DNA of 64,000 bases from Aurantiacibacter arachoides (GTDB lineage Bacteria > Pseudomonadota > Alphaproteobacteria > Sphingomonadales > Sphingomonadaceae). The position numbers and the translations under genes are program-made. The first letter of the stretch is position 1, and each line of letters opens with the position of its first letter. The DNA lies in assembly GCF_009827335.1 (NCBI RefSeq), contig NZ_WTYH01000001.1, positions 372,001 to 436,000 of the forward strand. Direction: 5' to 3'. A model generated the notes under the pieces. That model made no database searches, was not told where the DNA came from, and saw nothing but the letters and a program-made list of their open reading frames with translations. This document shows positions 55,965 through 64,000 of the stretch, in pieces.

Positions 55965-57445
55965 TGAGCGAGCTTACCGATCTTGGCGTGCGGCAGATTC
56001 GCGATGGCGTCGCCGCGGGCGACTTTACCGCGCGGGAAGTGGCCGAGGCGTGCAACGCCGCCGTGGCCGCGGCTGGCGGACTCAACGCCTTTATCGTCGC
56101 CACGCCCGAAAAGGCGCTGGAGGCTGCCGATGCGGTGGACGCCGCGCGCGGCAGGGGCGATGCCCTTGGGCCGATGGCCGGCGTGCCGATCGGCATGAAG
56201 GACCTGTTCGCCACCAAGGGCGTGCAGACCACGGCGGCGAGCCGCATCCTCGAAGGCTTCGTCCCGCCCTACGAGAGCACTGTCAGCCAGAAGCTGTGGG
56301 ATGCGGGCGCCGGCATGCTCGGCAAGCTCAACATGGACCAGTTCGCCATGGGTTCGTCCAACGAGACGAGCTATTTCGGCAATGTCGCCTCGCCCTGGCG
56401 CAAGGAAGGTTCGAACGCGGCGATGAGCCCCGGCGGCTCGTCGGGCGGCACCTCGGCTGCTATTGCCGCGCGGCTGTGCCCGGCGGCGACCGGTACCGAC
56501 ACCGGCGGCTCGATCCGTCAGCCCGCTGCCTTCACCGGAATCTGCGGCATCAAGCCGACCTACGGGCGCTGCAGCCGCTGGGGTGTGGTGGCTTTCGCCT
56601 CCTCGCTCGATCAAGCCGGACCGATGGCCCGCAGCGTCGAGGATTGCGCCATCATGCTGGGTGCCATGGCCGGGTTCGACCCCAAGGATTCGACCAGCCT
56701 TGATGCGCCCGTGCCCGACTGGTTCGGCGGCCTGGACGCCGATCTGCGCGGCAAGAGGGTCGGGGTGCCGCGCGAATACCGCATGGACGGCACCGATCAG
56801 GCTATCCTCGACAGCTGGGACAAGGGCGCCGAGTGGCTGCGCGATGCCGGGGCCGAGATCGTCGAGGTCAGCCTGCCGCACACGAACTACGCGCTGCCTG
56901 CCTACTACATTGTCGCCCCCGCCGAAGCCTCGAGCAACCTCGCCCGTTACGACGGCGTGCGCTACGGTCTGCGCGACCTGCCGGAAGGCGCAGGTTTGCA
57001 GGACATGTACGCCGCCACGCGTGCCGACGGTTTCGGCGACGAGGTCAAGCGCCGCATCATGCTGGGCACTTACGTGCTGAGCGCCGGGTTCTACGATGCC
57101 TATTACACGCAGGCGCAGAAAATCCGTACGCTGGTGCAGCGCGATTTCGAGGCGGCGTTCGACCAGTGCGACGTGATCCTCGCGCCCACCACGCCGACCG
57201 CCAGCTTCCCGCTGAACTCGCTGAACGACGATCCGCTGACGATGTATCTCAACGACGTGTTCGCCGTGCCCGCCAGCCTAGCCGGGCTTCCGGCGATGAG
57301 CGTGCCCGCGACGCTGACCGCCGACGGCCTGCCGCTCGGCCTCCAGCTGGTCGGCCCGGCGATGGACGAGCAGGGCGTATTGAACGCCGGCCTCGCGATC
57401 GAGCAGCGCGCCGGGTTCACTGCAAAGCCGGCCAGGTGGTGGTGA
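55961..57445 (+). CDS. gatA: Asp-tRNA(Asn)/Glu-tRNA(Gln) amidotransferase subunit A
   Basis: A 494-residue amidase that releases ammonia from glutamine for the transamidation reaction. The catalytic Lys is in [10 protein letters not shown] and the Ser residues are in [11 protein letters not shown] and GSIRQPA. GatB is not immediately downstream: a sulfotransferase gene starts within the 3' end of gatA (GTGA overlap). Confidence 0.95.
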   Translation: MMSELTDLGVRQIRDGVAAGDFTAREVAEACNAAVAAAGGLNAFIVATPEKALEAADAVDAARGRGDALGPMAGVPIGMKDLFATKGVQTTAASRILEGFVPPYESTVSQKLWDAGAGMLGKLNMDQFAMGSSNETSYFGNVASPWRKEGSNAAMSPGGSSGGTSAAIAARLCPAATGTDTGGSIRQPAAFTGICGIKPTYGRCSRWGVVAFASSLDQAGPMARSVEDCAIMLGAMAGFDPKDSTSLDAPVPDWFGGLDADLRGKRVGVPREYRMDGTDQAILDSWDKGAEWLRDAGAEIVEVSLPHTNYALPAYYIVAPAEASSNLARYDGVRYGLRDLPEGAGLQDMYAATRADGFGDEVKRRIMLGTYVLSAGFYDAYYTQAQKIRTLVQRDFEAAFDQCDVILAPTTPTASFPLNSLNDDPLTMYLNDVFAVPASLAGLPAMSVPATLTADGLPLGLQLVGPAMDEQGVLNAGLAIEQRAGFTAKPARWW

Positions 57446-58149
57446 AGACCAGCGTGCCGGTCGATAGGCGATCGGCAGCGCTGCGGTGCATTCGCCAGCG
57501 GTTGCGCGCCGTGCTAGGACGGTATCCGTTACTGTTCATGACCGTGCAGAAATGGCGCGGCAGCGGGCAGCGCTTTCGCAGCCTGCTGGCGGACGGTACC
57601 GACATCGTGATCGAAGGCTTTCCGCGCTCCGCAAACAGCTGGACCGTACGCGTGCTTCGCTATTGGCAGAGGCCACGGGTTGTGCAGATCGCGCATCATC
57701 AGCATTCCGAGGCACAGGTCCTTGCAGGCGTTGCACGCGCCTTGCCGGTTGTCGTGCTGCTGCGCGATCCCGGAGATGCCGTCGAAAGCCTGCACGAACT
57801 CGACGGCACCGATCTCGACTGGGGACTACGGCGATGGACCAGCTTCTATCGCGCGGTTGAAGGCGTGGTCGATGGTGTGGTCATCGCCACCTTTCCCCAG
57901 GCGACAAAGGATTTCGGCAGCGTCGTCGAGCGGGTAAATGCCCGCTTCGGCACGGATTTCGCATTCGGCCCGACCGACGAGGCCCTGTTTGCGCGCATCA
58001 CCTCGCGGATGTACGATACCGGGTATCCCCATACAGCACGGCGGCAGCGTTCGGCCGACCCAACCCTTGCGCTCGATCCGGACCAGCTGGCCGAGGCGCG
58101 TTCGCTGTATCGCCGTCTGGCCGACAGGGCCGAAGGCACCGCGACGTGA
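57442..58149 (+). CDS. Sulfotransferase family protein
   Basis: A 235-residue protein. Two motifs suggest PAPS-dependent sulfotransferase activity: the 5'-phosphosulfate loop [17 protein letters not shown] and the 3'-phosphate motif [14 protein letters not shown]. The acceptor may be a lipid or glycan; none is evident. It starts with GTG overlapping gatA and ends with a GTGA overlap into an acyltransferase gene. Confidence 0.7.
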   Translation: MKTSVPVDRRSAALRCIRQRLRAVLGRYPLLFMTVQKWRGSGQRFRSLLADGTDIVIEGFPRSANSWTVRVLRYWQRPRVVQIAHHQHSEAQVLAGVARALPVVVLLRDPGDAVESLHELDGTDLDWGLRRWTSFYRAVEGVVDGVVIATFPQATKDFGSVVERVNARFGTDFAFGPTDEALFARITSRMYDTGYPHTARRQRSADPTLALDPDQLAEARSLYRRLADRAEGTAT

Positions 58150-59324
58150 ACGGCGTTGCCGAACCCTCCGCAACGAACGGCAGGCCGCCGCGCCGGGACC
58201 GCTTCGTGGTGCTCGACAGCTGGCGCGGACTGGCCGCGCTCGGCGTGGTCTGGCATCACGTCAACGCGCCCAACGCCTTCTTCATGAACCCGCTGCACGA
58301 CCACATGGACATGGCGGTCGATTTCTTCTTCGTGTTGTCGGGCTTCGTCATCGCCGCCAGCTACGGCGAGCGGCTGGCTGAAGGCTTCTCGCTGGGCAAG
58401 TTCATGTTCCTGCGTTTCATGCGGCTATGGCCGCTCCACGTGGTGGTGCTTGCCGCCTTCGTGGTGCTGGAACTCGTCTTCCTCGGCTTAGGCTCGTTCG
58501 ATTTCCTGCAGGGGCGCGAGCCTTTCGGCGCCGGGCGCAGCCCTGCCGAACTGCTGGCGACGACCTTCCTCTTGCAGGAATACTTTTTCCCACACCGGTA
58601 TCCGTGGAACACGGCCTCATGGAGCATCTCTGTCGAGCTGGGGCTCTACCTGTTTGCCGGCGCGGTGTTTCACCTTTTCGGGCGGCGCGCCGTGCCTGCC
58701 GCGCTGTTGGTGAGCCTTGCGGCTGGCCTTGTCCTGATGAGTCTCGACGACCTCACCTGGAGCGGTGTGCTGCGCGGCCTGACCGGGTTCGGCCTCGGCA
58801 TCGCGTGCCAGTGGGTCTGGCAGCGCACCCGGGACCTGCGCTTCGCCGCGGGCACGGCAACCCTTGCCGAACTGGCGATGGTGGCGGCGATCCTTGCATC
58901 CATCGCGTTCGTGAGCGTAGCCTTGGTGACGGACCTCGTCTTCGCGCTGGGCGTGTGGCTGTTCGCCTACCAGCGCGGCGCGGTCAGCCGGCTGCTGCTG
59001 CGTCCCGCTTTCGTCTGGCTCGGCACGCTCAGCTACTCGATCTACATGGTCCACGGCATGGTCGTGGGCCGGACCTACGACGTGCTGGGCCTCGTCCAGT
59101 CGTCGACGGGTGTCACCCTTGCGCAGAGCGGTCTTGGCGGCGCAGACCGGCTGCTGCTCGGCCCGGCGGGCGCGCTGGCGGTCTTCGCCGCGATGCTGGC
59201 GATGACGGTGGTGGTGGCCTGGGTCACCTGGCGCTTCGTGGAGGACCCTGCGCGGCGCTGGTCGAAGCGACGAGCGGAGCGCTGGGGCGCGGGAGCGGCG
59301 GAGCGGGCGGCGCCTACTATCTGA
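58146..59324 (+). CDS. Acyltransferase family 3 membrane protein
   Basis: A 392-residue membrane protein with about ten helices. Family 3 motifs include [20 protein letters not shown] (N-terminal), [15 protein letters not shown] and [17 protein letters not shown]. It probably transfers acyl groups to a surface glycan or lipid. The start is GTG 58146, coupled to the sulfotransferase. It ends 41 bp before gatB. Confidence 0.85.
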   Translation: MNGVAEPSATNGRPPRRDRFVVLDSWRGLAALGVVWHHVNAPNAFFMNPLHDHMDMAVDFFFVLSGFVIAASYGERLAEGFSLGKFMFLRFMRLWPLHVVVLAAFVVLELVFLGLGSFDFLQGREPFGAGRSPAELLATTFLLQEYFFPHRYPWNTASWSISVELGLYLFAGAVFHLFGRRAVPAALLVSLAAGLVLMSLDDLTWSGVLRGLTGFGLGIACQWVWQRTRDLRFAAGTATLAELAMVAAILASIAFVSVALVTDLVFALGVWLFAYQRGAVSRLLLRPAFVWLGTLSYSIYMVHGMVVGRTYDVLGLVQSSTGVTLAQSGLGGADRLLLGPAGALAVFAAMLAMTVVVAWVTWRFVEDPARRWSKRRAERWGAGAAERAAPTI

Positions 59325-59365
59325 CAGGCTTGCGCCCGCCGCCGCAGGCTTTATCGGAGGCAGTC

Positions 59366-60865
59366 ATGAGCAACTATCGCATCCACGGCGCCACAGGCGA
59401 ATGGGAGGTCGTGATCGGCCTCGAGGTTCACGCGCAGGTCACCTCCAACGCCAAGCTGTTCTCGGGCGCCTCCACGGCCTTCGGGGCGGAACCCAACAGC
59501 CAGGTCTCCCTCGTCGACGCGGCCATGCCCGGGATGCTGCCGGTGCCCAACCGCGAATGCATCCGCCAGGCCGTGCGCACCGGCATGGCGATCGAGGCGC
59601 AGATCAACGCCTGGAGCCGGTTTGACCGCAAGAACTACTTCTACGCCGATCTGCCGCAGGGCTACCAGATCAGCCAGCTCTACCACCCCATCGTGGGCGA
59701 GGGATCGCTGACCATCGATGCGGACGAGAAGGCTGGCATCCCTGCCGACAAGGTCATCGGTATCGAGCGCATTCACGTGGAGCAGGACGCCGGCAAGCTG
59801 ATGCACGATCAGCATCCTACGATGAGCTACGTCGACCTCAACCGCGTCGGCGTGGCGCTGATGGAGATCGTCAGCCGCCCGGACATGACCAGCCCTGCCG
59901 AGGCCGGGGCCTATGTGCGGAAACTGCGCTCGATCCTGCGCTATGTCGGCAGCTGCGACGGCAACATGGAAGAAGGCTCGATGCGGGCCGACGTCAACGT
60001 CTCGGTGCGCAAGGTCGGCGATGCCGAGCTGGGCACCCGGACCGAGACGAAGAACGTCAACTCCGTGCGGTTCGTCATGCAGGCCATCGAACACGAGGCG
60101 CGGCGCCAGGTCGACCTGATCGAGGATGGTGGCCGCGTGGTGCAGGAAACCCGCCTGTTCGATCCCGGCACCGGCACCACCCGCTCGATGCGCAGCAAGG
60201 AAGATGCGCACGATTACCGCTACTTCCCCGATCCCGACCTGCTGCCGCTGGAACTGGACCAGGCGTTCCTCGATGAATGCCGCGCCAGCCTGCCCGAATT
60301 GCCCGACGCCAAGCGCGCCCGGTACGAAGGCGCGCTGGGGCTGACCCCGTACAACGCCCGCGAGCTCACGGCCGAGGTGGAAACCTTTGCCCGCTTCGAA
60401 ACGCTGCTGGCCGAAACGTCCCGTGCGCTGGGCAAGGCCGAGGCCGAGGTGGCCACTCAGGTCGCCAACTGGTCGCTCTCGGTCGCGCCCGGCGTTATAA
60501 AGGCGCTGGGTGACGAGGGTGATCTGGGCCACGCAACGCCCGCGCGGCAGGCCGCGATCCTCAAGATGCAGGATGCCGGCGACATCAGTGGCGGGCAGGC
60601 GAAGGAAATCTTCGAGATCGTGCTGCGCGAAGGCCGCGAGCCCGATGAAATCGCCGCGACCGAGGGTTTGAAACAGGTCAGCGACACCGGTGCGATCGAA
60701 GAGGCCATCGATGCGATCATGGCCGCCAATGGTGACAAGGTGGAGGAATACCGTGGCGGCAAGGACAAGCTGTTCGGTTTCTTCGTGGGCCAGACGATGA
60801 AGGCGATGCAGGGCAAGGCCAATCCGGGGGTCGTGAACCAGGTGCTGAAGGACAAGCTGGGCTAG
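59366..60865 (+). CDS. gatB: Asp-tRNA(Asn)/Glu-tRNA(Gln) amidotransferase subunit B
   Basis: A 499-residue GatB with [30 protein letters not shown] and [11 protein letters not shown] blocks, then the helical YqeY-like tail ([16 protein letters not shown]). It phosphorylates the mischarged amino acid and receives ammonia from GatA. GGAGG lies 6 nt before the ATG at 59366. Confidence 0.95.
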   Translation: MSNYRIHGATGEWEVVIGLEVHAQVTSNAKLFSGASTAFGAEPNSQVSLVDAAMPGMLPVPNRECIRQAVRTGMAIEAQINAWSRFDRKNYFYADLPQGYQISQLYHPIVGEGSLTIDADEKAGIPADKVIGIERIHVEQDAGKLMHDQHPTMSYVDLNRVGVALMEIVSRPDMTSPAEAGAYVRKLRSILRYVGSCDGNMEEGSMRADVNVSVRKVGDAELGTRTETKNVNSVRFVMQAIEHEARRQVDLIEDGGRVVQETRLFDPGTGTTRSMRSKEDAHDYRYFPDPDLLPLELDQAFLDECRASLPELPDAKRARYEGALGLTPYNARELTAEVETFARFETLLAETSRALGKAEAEVATQVANWSLSVAPGVIKALGDEGDLGHATPARQAAILKMQDAGDISGGQAKEIFEIVLREGREPDEIAATEGLKQVSDTGAIEEAIDAIMAANGDKVEEYRGGKDKLFGFFVGQTMKAMQGKANPGVVNQVLKDKLG

Positions 60866-60872
60866 GCGCCCG

Positions 60873-61328
60873 GTGACCGCAATCGTCCTCGTCCAGCCGG
60901 AGATCGCCGGCAACACCGGTGCGGTGGGCCGGACCTGCGTGGCCCTTGACATGGAACTGGTGCTGATCCGGCCCTACGGCTTCACCATCACCGATGCGCG
61001 GCTGAAGCGCGCGGGGCTGGATTACTGGCAGCACGTGCGGCTGGCCGAGTTCGATTCGTGGCAGGCCTTCCTGGACGATCGCCAGCCGCGCGACGACCAG
61101 CTGTTCCTGTTCGAGGAATTCGGCGAGACTTCGTTCTATGACGCCGGCTATCCCGACGATGCGCTGCTGGTGTTCGGGCAGGAGACGAAGGGGCTGCCTG
61201 CCGCCATTGTCGATGCCCACCGCGAGCGGTTGGTGAAGCTGCCGATGCGTTCGGCCCATATCCGCTCGCTCAACCTCGCCAATACGGTGACGGCAGCGGC
61301 CTATCAGGCGCTGCGCGGGAAACTCTAG
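60873..61328 (+). CDS. trmL: tRNA (cytidine/uridine-34-2'-O)-methyltransferase
   Basis: A 151-residue SPOUT methyltransferase (VLVQPEIAGNTGAVGRTCVAL, VFGQETKGLP, IRSLNLANTVTAAAYQ). It methylates the wobble ribose of tRNA-Leu isoacceptors in E. coli. The GTG start at 60873 lies 7 bp after gatB, so co-transcription is likely. Its stop overlaps the convergent transporter gene by 4 bp. Confidence 0.9.
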   Translation: MTAIVLVQPEIAGNTGAVGRTCVALDMELVLIRPYGFTITDARLKRAGLDYWQHVRLAEFDSWQAFLDDRQPRDDQLFLFEEFGETSFYDAGYPDDALLVFGQETKGLPAAIVDAHRERLVKLPMRSAHIRSLNLANTVTAAAYQALRGKL

Positions 61329-62551
61329 CCCAGCGAGAGCCAACCTGCGAGGCCCGCGGCCAGGATGATCGCCGGCGTCGCCCACGACCGCCTGATGGTA
61401 AAGGCGGCGATCAGCGCGAAGACAAATATGGCGAGTGCGGGGGCAATGGCATCGATGCGCGGCCAGATTGCCAATGCCAGTTGCACCAGCGTTGCCGCGA
61501 TGATCCCGACAGCGGCCGCCGCCATGCCATCGAGCAGGCGGTGCAACCGCGGTTCGTCGATCACCGCCTCCAGCCGTTCGAAGAAGAGCATCGAAAAGGC
61601 GAAGGCGGGCAGGAACATCCCCAGCGTGATCGCGATCGCGCCCCACGGTCCGCCCGCAACGTAGCCGACAAAGGTGGCAAAGATCACGAGCGGGGCGGGC
61701 AGCACGTTGGCAAGGGCGACGCCGTCCAGGAACTGCCCATCGGTCAGCCAACCGCGCCCAACCGTATCGGCGCGCACATAGGGGATCGCCGTGTAAGCCC
61801 CGCCAAAGGTCAGCAAGCCGCCCTTCAGCCCCGCGCCGAACAGGGCCAGCAACGTCGCCTCTGCGGACACAGGAACGTTGGCAAGGGGCACGGGGGCGGG
61901 CACCATCCACCAGGTCGCCAGCACCGCGAGGCCGACCACCGTGACCGCCGCCCCGGCGGAGCGTACCGCCGCGTGGGCAACGCCGGCGGCGATGAGCGGC
62001 ACCCAGAAAGGCACACCCGCCAGCGTCGCGGCGAGCGCGATGACCGCCAGCGCGTAGAGCGCGTGGCCCTTGAGGATATGGCGGCCGATTTTCGGGATCG
62101 CCCGGGCGATGACGGCCAGCACCGCGATCTGGATGCCCAGCAGCACCGGGGCGAAACCCGCATTGCCTTCGATGGTGGTGGCGTAGATCCAGCCGAGCAG
62201 CATCATCAGCGCAAAGCCCGGCAGCATGAAGCCAAGCCCTGCCAGCAGTCCGCCGATGCGCCCCCGCGCGACCATGCCCATGTGGACGCACAGCTCGTGC
62301 GCCTCCGGTCCGGGCAAGGCCTGCATCACGGCGAGCAGCCGGTTGAAGCGCGCGCCGTCGATCCAGCCGGCCTTTTCCACCAGCTCCTCGCGGACCATGG
62401 CGATCTGCGCCACGGGCCCACCGAATGCGAGCGCGCCGAAGCGCAGGAAGCGCAGGAACAGCGTGCCGAGTGCGATCGGGCGGGTTGGACCTGCCAGCTG
62501 GCCCGGCCCCGATACGGGCCCTGTCACCGGCCCTGTCACTGGCCCCGTCAC
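61325..62551 (-). CDS. chrA: Chromate-transporter (ChrA) family protein
   Basis: A 408-residue inner-membrane protein in two homologous CHR halves. Typical motifs are FLRFGALAFGGPVAQIAMVREELVE, ALPGPEAHELCVHMG and GGLLTFGGAYTAIPYV. ChrA exports chromate or related oxyanions. The start is uncertain because three GTG codons lie in a 12-bp repeat; I chose GTG 62551, the first after the upstream stop, with AGGG as ribosome site. Confidence 0.82.
   Translation of the reverse strand: MTGPVTGPVTGPVSGPGQLAGPTRPIALGTLFLRFLRFGALAFGGPVAQIAMVREELVEKAGWIDGARFNRLLAVMQALPGPEAHELCVHMGMVARGRIGGLLAGLGFMLPGFALMMLLGWIYATTIEGNAGFAPVLLGIQIAVLAVIARAIPKIGRHILKGHALYALAVIALAATLAGVPFWVPLIAAGVAHAAVRSAGAAVTVVGLAVLATWWMVPAPVPLANVPVSAEATLLALFGAGLKGGLLTFGGAYTAIPYVRADTVGRGWLTDGQFLDGVALANVLPAPLVIFATFVGYVAGGPWGAIAITLGMFLPAFAFSMLFFERLEAVIDEPRLHRLLDGMAAAAVGIIAATLVQLALAIWPRIDAIAPALAIFVFALIAAFTIRRSWATPAIILAAGLAGWLSLG
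62515..62551 (-). repeat. 12-bp tandem repeat containing three possible GTG starts
   Basis: The repeat unit GTGACnGGGCCn occurs about three times and encodes VTGP repeats at the N-terminus of the ChrA-type protein. GTG codons at 62551, 62539 and 62527 are all in frame. Confidence 0.75.
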
Positions 62552-62558
62552 CGTTGCC

Positions 62559-62873
62559 CTAGTTCGCGGCGTGTTTCGTGGCGCGGAAGGGCATCTTGCC
62601 GAACAGGCCGGCATCGACCGTGCCACTCGCCTCGCCGCCCGCCCCAACCGTCGCCTCGCAATCCAGCTTCATCGGCATCGGGCTGGTCATCTTCATCTGC
62701 CAGCGCAGCGTGTCGCCGTCGATCGTGCCGTTCTGGATGTCCATGGAGCCGAGCGAGCCGGACAGCCCGCCGGAAAAGCCGCCGCTGCCATCGGGGACGA
62801 CGGTCATCGTGCCCGACTGCTGCCCCATCGGGCTGTCGACGGTGAAATCGTAGGTTCCTGCCAAATCACTCAC
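62559..62873 (-). CDS. Small protein of unknown function
   Basis: A 104-residue protein with alternating hydrophobic residues (AGTYDFTVDSPMGQQSGTMTVV, DTLRWQMKMTSPMPMKLDCE), suggesting a small beta-sandwich or lipocalin-like fold. No family recognised and no signal peptide. The GTG start overlaps the M16 peptidase stop by 4 bp, suggesting coupling with the peptidase. Confidence 0.6.
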   Translation of the reverse strand: MSDLAGTYDFTVDSPMGQQSGTMTVVPDGSGGFSGGLSGSLGSMDIQNGTIDGDTLRWQMKMTSPMPMKLDCEATVGAGGEASGTVDAGLFGKMPFRATKHAAN

Positions 62874-64000
62874 AGTTCAGATGCCTCCAGGTATTCGATG
62901 TCCATATCCAGCGTTTCCAGCTGCGGATCGATCACGCTGCGATCGCCGACGACCACGACCACCAGGTCTTCGGGCTGCAGGTACTGCGCCGCCGCCCGGT
63001 TGATCGCCGCGGCATCGATCGCGCCGTAGAGCGAGGGCAGGGTGGCATCGTAGCGCAGGTCGCGGCCGAGCAGCTGGTTGGTCAGGATGGCGGCGAGCAC
63101 CTGGCCATTGGTCTCGTACCGGTTGGGCAGGTTGCGCACGTTGCCCTCCGTCACGCGTTGCAGTTCGCCGGCGTCGAGCGGACGGGCGGAGGGGAATGCG
63201 GCCATCTGATCGAGGATGACACGGATCGAATCCGCTGTCCGATCGGCCTGCACCTGCGTCGCCACGCGCAGCACGCGCTGGCCCTGCGCGGCCGGGATGC
63301 CCGAGCCGATGCCGTAGGTCCACCCGCGCGTTTCGCGCAGATCTTGGTTCAGGCGGGAAAGGAAACCCCCGCCCATGACCTCGTTGGCAAGGTCGACCGT
63401 CTCCATGCCCTGCTGCCAGCCCGAGAACGGCACGAGGCGGCCGATGGTGAGGAAGCTGGAAGGCGAATTGGGCCGGTTGACCACCACCAGCCGTGCGGCG
63501 GGTTCCGGCGATCCGGCGGTGACCGTGTTGACCGGGGCGGGGGTGGCGGGCGCGCGCCAGTCGCCGAACGTGGCATTCAGCGCCGCGACCAGTTCGGGCA
63601 TCGTCACGTCGCCGACCACGGTGATCGTGGCAAGGTCGGGGCGGATCCAGCGATCGTGCTCTGCCTCCAGCGCAGCGGCATCGAGATTGGCCACCACGTC
63701 GGCATCGCCTCCCGACGCGGCGTAGGCGTAGGGGTTGTTCTCGCCATAGACCACGGTGCTGAAGGCCCGGGCGGCCAGGCTACCGGGATTGGCAAGCTGC
63801 TGGGCGATCCCTGCCACGCGCTGCTGGCGCACGCGGGCGACATCGTCGGGATTGAAGGCGGGGTTGCGCACCACGTCGGCCATCAGTTCGAGCGAGGGCG
63901 CGAGGTTGGCGGTGAGCGCGGTCATCGAGACGACCGATCGTTCGGCCCCGGCCCCGGCATTGAGCGAGACGCCGAGGCTTTCTTCCTCGATGGCGATTTC
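62870..64000 (-). CDS. M16 family peptidase, C-terminal part (5' end outside window)
   Basis: The frame is open to the window edge. The visible 376 residues contain the end of one M16 domain (ADVVRNPAFNPDDVARVRQQR) and a full M16_C-type domain (HDRWIRPDLATITVVGDV; ANEVMGGGFLSRLNQDLRETRGWTYG). The HxxEH zinc motif is not seen here and would be encoded further upstream. The protein resembles two-domain periplasmic zinc peptidases such as PqqL. It is the first gene of the leftward unit M16-small protein-chrA. Confidence 0.82.
   Translation of the reverse strand, partial: EIAIEEESLGVSLNAGAGAERSVVSMTALTANLAPSLELMADVVRNPAFNPDDVARVRQQRVAGIAQQLANPGSLAARAFSTVVYGENNPYAYAASGGDADVVANLDAAALEAEHDRWIRPDLATITVVGDVTMPELVAALNATFGDWRAPATPAPVNTVTAGSPEPAARLVVVNRPNSPSSFLTIGRLVPFSGWQQGMETVDLANEVMGGGFLSRLNQDLRETRGWTYGIGSGIPAAQGQRVLRVATQVQADRTADSIRVILDQMAAFPSARPLDAGELQRVTEGNVRNLPNRYETNGQVLAAILTNQLLGRDLRYDATLPSLYGAIDAAAINRAAAQYLQPEDLVVVVVGDRSVIDPQLETLDMDIEYLEASEL

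Overview
The window is a 64 kb stretch of high-GC chromosome from an alphaproteobacterium, most likely order Sphingomonadales and probably the Erythrobacteraceae. This rests on gene content: a ChpT phosphotransferase of the CckA-ChpT-CtrA relay, an Alph_Pro_TM protein beside a TauE/SafE permease, ATP12, an alphaproteobacterial-type RpoH and many TTG/GTG starts. Genes are densely packed. I found no insertion sequence, prophage, integrase or CRISPR array.

Layout. 1-1.8 kb: the end of a pyrimidine gene whose product looks like a non-catalytic dihydroorotase homologue, then an SDR dehydrogenase. 1.8-6 kb: a ParA-like ATPase, a ribbon-helix-helix-like protein and a SPOR/TPR lipoprotein in one leftward unit, with a second SPOR protein facing right. 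6-8.1 kb: a DUF418 membrane protein, then bfd and bfr (iron storage) behind two Fur-box-like palindromes. 8.2-11.9 kb (leftward): der, an L,D-transpeptidase, glyoxalase I and a TorF-type porin. 12.2-18.7 kb: a metallophosphatase, the RNase P RNA, a tricorn-type S41 protease, AmpD, ChpT and a JAMM peptidase. 18.7-24.2 kb: rluD, rpoH, mtgA, a zinc exporter and small unknown proteins. 24.2-26.3 kb: clpP-clpX, with a heat-shock-like promoter before clpP.

26.5-32 kb: a secreted amidase, a TonB-dependent-receptor-like protein, trigger factor with a long Lys/Ala tail, and tRNA-Leu(UAG). 32.2-38.5 kb: small proteins, nhaA, an NfrB/NfrA-like glycan pair preceded by a perfect palindrome, and TauE with Alph_Pro_TM. 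38.6-43.8 kb: a HerA-like ATPase, queE and valS. 43.9-47.5 kb: a four-gene Mla-type lipid transport operon. 47.5-51.4 kb: a six-gene overlapping leftward operon beginning with crcB/fluC, whose Shine-Dalgarno lies in an 11-bp hairpin. 51.6-55.6 kb: an acyltransferase, rpsU, an FKBP isomerase and a DUF4153 membrane protein. 55.7-60.9 kb: gatC-gatA and gatB separated by a sulfotransferase and an acyltransferase. 60.9-64 kb: trmL, a ChrA-type transporter, an unknown protein and a partial M16 peptidase.

Most of the region is core housekeeping. The best candidates for something undescribed are the ParA/RHH/SPOR locus, the reduced NfrB/NfrA pair with its palindrome, the envelope genes inside the gat operon, and the crcB leader hairpin. 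All calls come from reading the sequence; no database search was run.
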